From: Stramenopiles sp. TOSAG23-3
Taxonomy: Eukaryota; Sar
Assembly (NCBI GenBank): GCA_900128585.1
Contig: LT642628.1
Span: forward strand, 1-13,405
Direction: 5' to 3'
DNA length: 13,405 nt
The translations under genes were made by a program, and so were the position numbers. The notes beneath the pieces are model-generated. The model searched no databases and was not told the DNA's origin. It saw nothing but the letters and a program-made list of their open reading frames with translations. This document shows, piece by piece, positions 8,707-13,405 of the stretch (position 1 is the first letter of the stretch; every line of letters begins with the position of its first letter).

Positions 8707-8744
8707 TCTTCTTCTTTGCGAAAATTTTATTATTAAGAAGAAGA
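8707..8744. repeat. Pyrimidine/purine inverted repeat upstream of gene 3
   Basis: TCTTCTTCTT (8707-8716) and AAGAAGAAGA (8735-8744) form a 10-bp inverted repeat around an 18-base AT-rich loop. It lies about 230 bases before the gene 3 ATG. A similar AAGAAGAGAGAAGAAG purine tract occurs upstream of the - strand gene near the right edge (13378-13405). It may be a promoter-proximal element or simple-sequence DNA. Confidence 0.5.
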
Positions 8745-8765
8745 GAAGAAGATGACACAAACAGT

Positions 8766-8788
8766 GCTGAGAGCTGAGAGAGCTGAGA
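8766..8788. repeat. Three GCTGAGA repeats upstream of gene 3
   Basis: GCTGAGA occurs at 8766-8772, 8773-8779 and 8782-8788, the first two directly adjacent. They lie about 190-210 bases before the gene 3 ATG, in a possible 5' UTR or promoter. No known factor site was recognised. Confidence 0.6.
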
Positions 8789-8887
8789 AAAAAAGGAAGA
8801 GAAGAAACACTTCAATCCACAAACTCACGCACGCACGAAAAATATTTTATAGTAATATTTTAACGAAAGAATAAAGAACGGAAAAAG

Positions 8888-8965
8888 GTACGTTTGATGC
8901 AAAAGTTGATTCATGCATTTTTTAATATTGACAAAAATTGAACCATCGAAACAACCATTAAATAG
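8888..8965 (+). other. Possible 5'-UTR intron of gene 3
   Basis: AAG|GTACGT at 8887/8888 is a close match to a eukaryotic 5' splice site. The nearest acceptor before the ATG is AAATAG, ending at 8965; the tract before it is poor in pyrimidines. If used, the intron would be 78 bases, lie wholly in the 5' UTR and end ten bases before the start codon. Low confidence. Confidence 0.2.
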
Positions 8966-8974
8966 TATAACAAT

Positions 8975-11900
8975 ATGATCGACGTGTCATCCTCACAAGT
9001 GTTGCAAAAGGCGTTCAACCTTGCCTCGAAAAAGTTCAAAAAGAACGTGACCTTGACGGACCTGACGAAAATATGGAAAGCGGTTGGCCAGGTCGTGGAC
9101 GATGAAATGTCCTCAAAGAGGGGGATACAAATTCCCAAGTTTGGAACTTTCACCTTTAACGCGGCAGGGAAGCCGATCTTTATCATCTCCGATATATTCT
9201 CAAGGAACTCGCGGTCCAAACAGACGAAAGTCTCGCTGGCAGGCTCTCGCCCGAAAGTAAAAATTAACATATCGAAGCTGGCTCTACTGACTTCCTATCC
9301 CAAGCGAATGATAGAGGACGCCATCGCCGCGGTGGTGAAGGCGTACGCCGAAGTCGTGAACAAAGGCCGAGGAGCCAGTGTCCGGCTGGGATTTCACCCT
9401 GTCGCAGAAATTACGTGCACCGACATGGACGTGCGCGTTGCTTACCTTACCGACTTTTTGGCCAGGCAGGGTGCGTCCAAACTTAACCCGCGGACACTTG
9501 CGCGGCTGGGAACGCAGCCCGCCCTTAGCACGTTTGCAAGGGACGTCATGAAGGGGGCTGCGGCCGTCGAAAGCTCCCGGGCATCGTCTACCCCTCGAAG
9601 CGTGCGGGAAACTTTTTCCCGCACCGAGTCCGTGCGAAGCCTGGTCAGCCCGGCAAGCAGCCGAGCCTCCTACCGCACCCCCACCCGCGCGGGGAACGGG
9701 AGCAGCAAAAACCCCGTCGTCGGCAGTCGTGCGACGCCTACAAGGTCCGGCACCCGAACGTCTGGTCGGATGACCAAAAAGCCCGGGTCAAACCGCTCTG
9801 GCCGATACAGCGTCGCCGGGTCCCCGGCGAAGCGCAGCGTCGGCACCCCGAGAAGTGGCCAAAACGCGGCATTGAGCGCCCACGGGAAAGGGATTGTTGA
9901 AAAGGTGAAGGAGACCATTATTCGCCGCGGGGGATCGCACGGCATCCATGCCATATCCCGGGTCCTAAAAATAATGGACGACAGCGGGGACAAAAAGCTT
10001 AGCCGCGACGAGCTGAAGTATGGCCTTCGAGATTACGGGATTGACTTGAACAACAAGCAGCTCTCTGCCGTGGTCGCGTACTTTGACAAAAACGGCGACG
10101 GGACGGTTGACCTGGACGAGTTCATAATTGGCCTGGCCCCTCCCATGGACGAACGTCGGTTGAAACTGGTGAACGCTGCGTACGATCTGCTGGACAGAAA
10201 CGGGGACGGGCGAGTCACCATTGAAGACATGAAAATGAACTATGACCCTTCCCACCACGAGGACGTCAAGTCCGGGAAGATAAAATCAGACGAGTGGCTT
10301 TTGCAGTACCTGGCCGAGTTTGAAACCATCGAAAAGGACGGCATCGTGACCCGGGAAGAGTTCACGCAGTATTACCAAAACCTGAGTGCGTCCATTGACA
10401 ACGCGGATTTCTTTGAGCTAATGATGCGGAACGCTTGGCACATGAGTGGGGGGTCTGGATGGTGCGCGAATACGACCAATCGCCGCGTGGTCGTTACTGG
10501 AAAAGACGGGAAGCAAACCATAAAAGAGTTGAAGAACGACCTCTGGATCCGCAAAGATGATGAGGCCGCGATTCGGAAAAACCTGGAAGACCAAGGCGTG
10601 GACGTTTCGAAAGTTGAGCTGTACGCAAAGATGGATGACGACCAGGCCTTTGGGAAGAAGAACGACCAGTTCAAAAGCAAACGGGCCCGGCCGACCGCTG
10701 CAAAAGGCAGGTCCCGGTCTAGGCCGAGTAATGACGCGCCAAGAGCTCCGCAAGCCGCCGCGAAAAGACTGGCATCCGCGCCGCCGCCGCCGCCAGAGGA
10801 CGACGACTGGCAACGCCTTCGTCGCATTTTGTACACGCCGCCTATCAATTTGCCAGGGCTGATGCAGAAGCTGGAAGTGAACATGTCCTGTGGAAGCGAC
10901 AAAATTTTTAAGTCCACTTTCGCCATGAGGCTAAAATATTTGGACCGAAAAATAAGCCCGAAACTGTCGCGGCAATTGGCCGAGACGGCGGCTCTTGGCC
11001 AGAAGGAAGTTGATGTGAGCGATCTGCACGACCATATGGTCAACCGGTTCGGAACCCGGGGCGCCGGAACTGCGGGAAAGGCCAGTGCCACGGGAGGGTG
11101 CAAGCCGGTTGGGAGCTCTTCAAACATTGTCGATAAAGTTAGAAAGAAAATCATTGCAAGGGCCGGCGGCCACGCCATTCACTCCCTCTACCGCGTTTTG
11201 AAAATCATGGACGACGACGGGAACAAGAAGTTGTCGAAAGACGAGCTCAAGTTTGGTCTGAAAGACTATGGTGTGGAATTAACGTCGACGGAATTGGACA
11301 ACTGCATGACGACTTTCGACCAGGATAGAGACGGGACCGTAAGCTTCGATGAGTTTGTTCTCGCCATGGCGCCTCCCATGAACGAAAGAAGGCTGAAATT
11401 TGTGAACTTGGCGTTTGACATGCTTGATCGCAACGGGGATGGCACGTGCACGTTGGACGATCTGAAGTACAATTACGACGCGGAGCACCATCCTTCGGTC
11501 AAGACGGGGAAGGTAAAGTCGGACGAATATTTGGCTGAATTTTTGTCCCAGTTCGATACCATTGAGAAAGATGGCATTGTCACGAGAGAAGAGTTCCATC
11601 AATATTACCAAAACTTGGCCGCCTCCATAGACGGGGATGACTACTTTGAACTGATGATGCGCAACGCGTGGCACATTAGCGGCGGAACGGGGTGGTGCGC
11701 CAACACGACCAACCGTCGAGTGTTAGTGACGGGTAAGGATGGCAAACAGAGCACCCAAGAAGTAAAGAACGATTTGTTCATTAGAAAGGACGACGAGGAT
11801 GCTATGAAGACGAATTTGAAGGACCAGGGCTTAGATGTTGAAAAGATGGATTTGTACGCCGAGATGGAGGAGGACAATGCGTTTGGTGGAAAGAAGGACG

Positions 11901-12373
11901 TGTTCAAAAACAAGCCGGACCGTCCGCGTGGTGTGCAAGGAAAATCTCGCAAAAGCAAAGAACGGAGACGGCCGGAAGCGGCGCGGCGGACCAGGCCCAG
12001 CCGGAACGGGACGGGCGCCGACAGATCTAAAAAGGAAAAACCCGACAAACGCAAGCGGAGCAAACAGCGCTCCTCGAGAAACAAGGACAAAGACAGGAAA
12101 GACGACCCTCTCAAAGCATTTCGAAGAAAAGGGGATAACTTTGACAGTATGAGCGATATGGTCTCTCGAAGACTTTTGCGCGCCAGAGCAGTCACGAGGT
12201 TGCAAAACATGTTCCGGGCGTTTAAAGCGCGGAAAGCCGTCGAGTACAAGAAGCGTTGCCTTGCCAGCAAGAAGCGAAGGAAAGAAGAAGCTGAGGCGGA
12301 ACGGGCGAAGGAGGCGGCAAGGATGAAGCGGCCGACCGGTAGCAATAGAGGAGGGTTTTACAATAAACGTTAA
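8975..12373 (+). CDS. CCDC81-type HU domain pair fused to twin calcyphosin-like EF-hand modules
   Basis: A 1,132-residue protein; the ATG starts just before the first HU domain, which supports this start. Residues 8-75 match the first HU-like domain of CCDC81 (LTDLTKIWKAVG, then KRGIQIPKFGTFTF). Residues 96-170 fit the second, giving the usual CCDC81 N-terminal pair. CCDC81 is a centrosome-associated family. A basic Ser/Thr/Arg/Pro-rich linker (195-303) has many S-P, T-P and R-x-S sites. Calcyphosin-like module 1 is 307-569 and module 2 is 718-980. Each has four EF-hands; in module 1 the loops are D335-E346 (Gly at position 6 replaced by Lys), D371-E382 and D407-D418, plus a loop starting T451 that lacks the first Asp. 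Each continues into a conserved segment with GWCANTTNRRV and VTGKDGKQ. The spacer 612-695 is helical, possibly a decayed EF-hand pair. The tail 981-1132 is very basic with an IQ-like LQNMFRAFKARK (1076-1087). Likely a calcium-sensing scaffold at centrosome, basal body or axoneme (inference). Confidence 0.94.
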   Translation: MIDVSSSQVLQKAFNLASKKFKKNVTLTDLTKIWKAVGQVVDDEMSSKRGIQIPKFGTFTFNAAGKPIFIISDIFSRNSRSKQTKVSLAGSRPKVKINISKLALLTSYPKRMIEDAIAAVVKAYAEVVNKGRGASVRLGFHPVAEITCTDMDVRVAYLTDFLARQGASKLNPRTLARLGTQPALSTFARDVMKGAAAVESSRASSTPRSVRETFSRTESVRSLVSPASSRASYRTPTRAGNGSSKNPVVGSRATPTRSGTRTSGRMTKKPGSNRSGRYSVAGSPAKRSVGTPRSGQNAALSAHGKGIVEKVKETIIRRGGSHGIHAISRVLKIMDDSGDKKLSRDELKYGLRDYGIDLNNKQLSAVVAYFDKNGDGTVDLDEFIIGLAPPMDERRLKLVNAAYDLLDRNGDGRVTIEDMKMNYDPSHHEDVKSGKIKSDEWLLQYLAEFETIEKDGIVTREEFTQYYQNLSASIDNADFFELMMRNAWHMSGGSGWCANTTNRRVVVTGKDGKQTIKELKNDLWIRKDDEAAIRKNLEDQGVDVSKVELYAKMDDDQAFGKKNDQFKSKRARPTAAKGRSRSRPSNDAPRAPQAAAKRLASAPPPPPEDDDWQRLRRILYTPPINLPGLMQKLEVNMSCGSDKIFKSTFAMRLKYLDRKISPKLSRQLAETAALGQKEVDVSDLHDHMVNRFGTRGAGTAGKASATGGCKPVGSSSNIVDKVRKKIIARAGGHAIHSLYRVLKIMDDDGNKKLSKDELKFGLKDYGVELTSTELDNCMTTFDQDRDGTVSFDEFVLAMAPPMNERRLKFVNLAFDMLDRNGDGTCTLDDLKYNYDAEHHPSVKTGKVKSDEYLAEFLSQFDTIEKDGIVTREEFHQYYQNLAASIDGDDYFELMMRNAWHISGGTGWCANTTNRRVLVTGKDGKQSTQEVKNDLFIRKDDEDAMKTNLKDQGLDVEKMDLYAEMEEDNAFGGKKDVFKNKPDRPRGVQGKSRKSKERRRPEAARRTRPSRNGTGADRSKKEKPDKRKRSKQRSSRNKDKDRKDDPLKAFRRKGDNFDSMSDMVSRRLLRARAVTRLQNMFRAFKARKAVEYKKRCLASKKRRKEEAEAERAKEAARMKRPTGSNRGGFYNKR
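9893..10681 (+). repeat. Intragenic duplicate, copy 1 (calcyphosin-like module)
   Basis: Codes for residues 307-569 of gene 3. It aligns to copy 2 without any gap at an offset of 411 residues; about 172 of 263 residues are identical by hand count (65%). Many matching codons differ at third positions, so the duplication looks old and under protein-level constraint. Confidence 0.9.
11126..11914 (+). repeat. Intragenic duplicate, copy 2 (calcyphosin-like module)
   Basis: Codes for residues 718-980 of gene 3. Its EF-hand loops correspond one to one with those of copy 1. The strongest conservation is in TIEKDGIVTREEF, ELMMRNAWH and GWCANTTNRRV; the least is in the helix between EF-hands 1 and 2. 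Copy 2 has RDG in place of GDG in EF-hand 2. Confidence 0.9.
12362..12367 (+). terminator. AATAAA overlapping the last codons of gene 3
   Basis: The final codons AAT AAA CGT TAA contain the hexamer AATAAA. No other AATAAA lies between this stop and the convergent gene. It could serve as the poly(A) signal, giving a very short 3' UTR, or it may be incidental coding sequence. Confidence 0.3.
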
Positions 12374-12544
12374 AAGCCTCCTGGGTGAACATTTTATATT
12401 TTTAGAGAGGTGTTTAACATCATTTCTATATGATAGTTCGTTTGAAATAATTACATACATATCATGTCAGTTTACACTAAAAAACATTCACGCCGCTGGT
12501 CGGAAAATCACACGGGGAATTGTTTCATCTATGAGTGAGGCCAA
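12374..12544. other. Short convergent spacer between genes 3 and 4
   Basis: Only 171 bases separate two convergent stop codons. No canonical AATAAA is found on either strand inside it. On the - strand TGTAAAC (12469-12475) resembles the TGTAA signal of some algae, but one short match proves nothing. The transcripts' 3' ends may overlap. Confidence 0.6.
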
Positions 12545-13210
12545 TTAGCTGGCCAGTGCTTCGTTCACAGCATCCATGATATTATGTCTAATTCGGATGT
12601 TCGGAAAAGCGTGCTTTAAATCTATGCCTTTGCCACGATCAGTTGCGGAGGTGCCATTTGTCATCCTTGTCTTCTTCACGGCCGCCTCGAACGTATCGAT
12701 CATGTTTTCTTCCCTCCCCAATCGTTTTCGCAAGTTGCTCTCTCTGCGCGCCGATGCCCTCAAATCGCTTTTGAACGTTAGCAGCTTGGTGTCCTTGATA
12801 GCGAGTCGGGTTTTCAGTTCGTGGTAATTTTCCATGTAGCTGCTGTTCATTAACTTTATTAATCTTTTCAGTGTTCTTACCTGATCCTGTTCGTCCTTCA
12901 ATTCCTGCGAAAACGAGCACTTTTCAAAACTGTTGTTCACAAGAAAGAAAAAAATTAGTATAGCAACGACAATCCCACCGGCAACGTAGTATGCATTGTT
13001 CACCCGGAGGCCTTTACCACCGGCCTGTTTTTCTTTATTTACATCATATTTTAAAACCCCCGGATGATCGTCCCTACGCGCCTCCCTTCGTTGAGCATTT
13101 ACGAATGGCGTTCTCTCGTCGCTGTACAAAGGACCACCCGGTGTCTGGAAGGGAGTTGTCGGAGAATAATGTTTCGCATAATAGTTGTTCAACGCCCTGG
13201 TCTTCATCAT
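12545..13210 (-). CDS. Type II single-pass membrane protein with lumenal coiled coil
   Basis: A 221-residue protein I do not recognise. The start is the ATG at 13210 (a second follows at 13207). The frame stays open back to 13267 but has no further ATG, so an upstream exon cannot be excluded. Residues 1-71 are polar and basic, with prolines and motifs such as TPFQTPGG. A single hydrophobic segment, AYYVAGGIVVAILIFFFLVN (73-92), follows. The remainder is charged and helical, probably a coiled coil at about 100-180, then a short C-terminal helix. The basic N-terminal side predicts N-in/C-out topology. Three N-glycosylation sequons, at N92, N122 and N185, all fall at the membrane edge or beyond it, which agrees. 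There is no cleavable signal peptide. Likely in an endomembrane or the plasma membrane; function unknown. Convergent with gene 3. Confidence 0.8.
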   Translation of the reverse strand: MMKTRALNNYYAKHYSPTTPFQTPGGPLYSDERTPFVNAQRREARRDDHPGVLKYDVNKEKQAGGKGLRVNNAYYVAGGIVVAILIFFFLVNNSFEKCSFSQELKDEQDQVRTLKRLIKLMNSSYMENYHELKTRLAIKDTKLLTFKSDLRASARRESNLRKRLGREENMIDTFEAAVKKTRMTNGTSATDRGKGIDLKHAFPNIRIRHNIMDAVNEALAS

Positions 13211-13405
13211 GTTTTCCCATGAAAATCTCTCGCCTTGACCACCAACCAACCTTTTGTGTGAAGGCTGTTATATCGTATAAAATTAGCAAAAAGCTCTGGA
13301 ATATTCAATGAACTTTTATACATACATATATATTATTCAATTGAAGACATGTCTTGCACTTTTGTAAATTTATATTTGAGAAGAAGAGAGAAGAAGAAGA
13401 AAGAA
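13211..13405 (-). promoter_or_regulatory. Upstream region of the membrane-protein gene
   Basis: On the - strand a TATAAAAG box-like sequence lies at 13313-13320, about 105 bases before the ATG. Farther upstream is an AT-rich stretch (TATATATATG) and, at the right edge, a pyrimidine tract (13378-13405 as purines on the + strand). An ATG at 13220, ten bases before the main ATG and out of frame, opens a 48-codon frame that overlaps the gene and ends at 13074. Assignment as promoter is by position. Confidence 0.4.

Larger units (their letters stand above)
7830..8974. other. 1.1-kb AT-rich spacer between genes 2 and 3
   Basis: This spacer contains no supported gene. The first 230 bases are pyrimidine-rich and should be the 3' UTR of gene 2, ending near AATAAA at 8058. 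The middle (about 8080-8700) is extremely AT-rich and holds short tandem repeats. The last 270 bases have pyrimidine and purine tracts, GCTGAGA repeats and CACGCACGCACG (8826-8837), and probably carry the promoter and 5' UTR of gene 3. A TATATATAAATA run near 8661 cannot be told from background. No tRNA-like or rRNA-like sequence was seen. Confidence 0.7.

Noticed and set aside
8934-8941. AAAATTGA octamer 34 bases before the gene 3 ATG, with another at 8393-8400; together with 3' hairpins this recalls giant-virus early promoters and poly(A) hairpins
   Set aside because: The octamer is likely by chance in such AT-rich DNA, it is not upstream of the other genes, and the gene content (CAP-Gly/PPEF, CCDC81, calcyphosin) is that of a flagellate host and not of a virus.
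10372-11178. 268-codon antisense frame opposite gene 3, and similar ones such as 910-1599 and 11641-12345
   Set aside because: They lie opposite strongly conserved EF-hand or charged coding sequence. Their Ser/Arg/Phe-rich content is what the complement of Glu/Lys/Asp codons produces.
13211-13249. TTG-initiated extension of the - strand membrane-protein gene
   Set aside because: No ATG lies in frame upstream of 13210. I kept the first ATG and recorded the uncertainty as a finding.
1-13405. Transposons, CRISPR arrays, tRNA/rRNA genes, bacterial operon signals
   Set aside because: None was recognised on either strand. No transposase motifs, terminal repeats, regularly spaced repeats or cloverleaf-like sequences were seen.

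Overview
The window is eukaryotic nuclear DNA, most likely from a flagellate or ciliated protist. It holds four protein genes: three on the + strand, then a convergent fourth on the - strand. Evidence for eukaryote is a CAP-Gly domain, a PPEF-type phosphatase with EF-hands, a CCDC81-type HU domain pair joined to calcyphosin-like EF-hand modules, AATAAA signals, and no Shine-Dalgarno sites or operon spacing. Coding DNA is near half G+C by eye, while spacers are very AT-rich. The three large reading frames (1,502, 935 and 1,132 codons) run without introns. All four stops are TAA. I cannot assign the lineage from sequence alone; a stramenopile, haptophyte or alveolate would all fit.

Layout. 1-4513 (+): the 3' part of a large gene, cut by the left edge. 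Its protein has a long charged, helical N-terminal part and, near the C-terminus, a glycerophosphodiester phosphodiesterase (GDPD) fold whose catalytic residues appear to be lost. 4514-5021: AT-rich spacer with two AATAAA signals, a perfect 20-bp palindrome, pyrimidine tracts and a small hairpin before the next gene. 5022-7829 (+): CAP-Gly, IQ-like segment, complete PPP phosphatase domain and about eight EF-hand-like segments. 7830-8974: 1.1-kb AT-rich spacer with an AATAAA signal, hairpins and short tandem repeats. 8975-12373 (+): two HU domains, a basic Ser/Arg linker, two copies of a 263-residue calcyphosin-like EF-hand module separated by a helical spacer, and a very basic tail with an IQ-like motif. 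12545-13210 (-): small single-pass (type II) membrane protein with a coiled coil. 13211-13405: its upstream region.

How they may fit together (inference). Genes 2 and 3 combine calcium sensors with families linked to microtubules or centrosomes. A calcium-regulated role at the basal body, axoneme or cortical cytoskeleton is a reasonable hypothesis. There is no direct evidence that the four genes act in one pathway, and eukaryotic neighbours often do not. The most unusual content is in domain combinations: CAP-Gly on a PPEF phosphatase with an enlarged EF-hand array, a CCDC81 HU pair fused to twin calcyphosin modules, and a catalytically dead GDPD domain on a cytoskeletal-looking protein.
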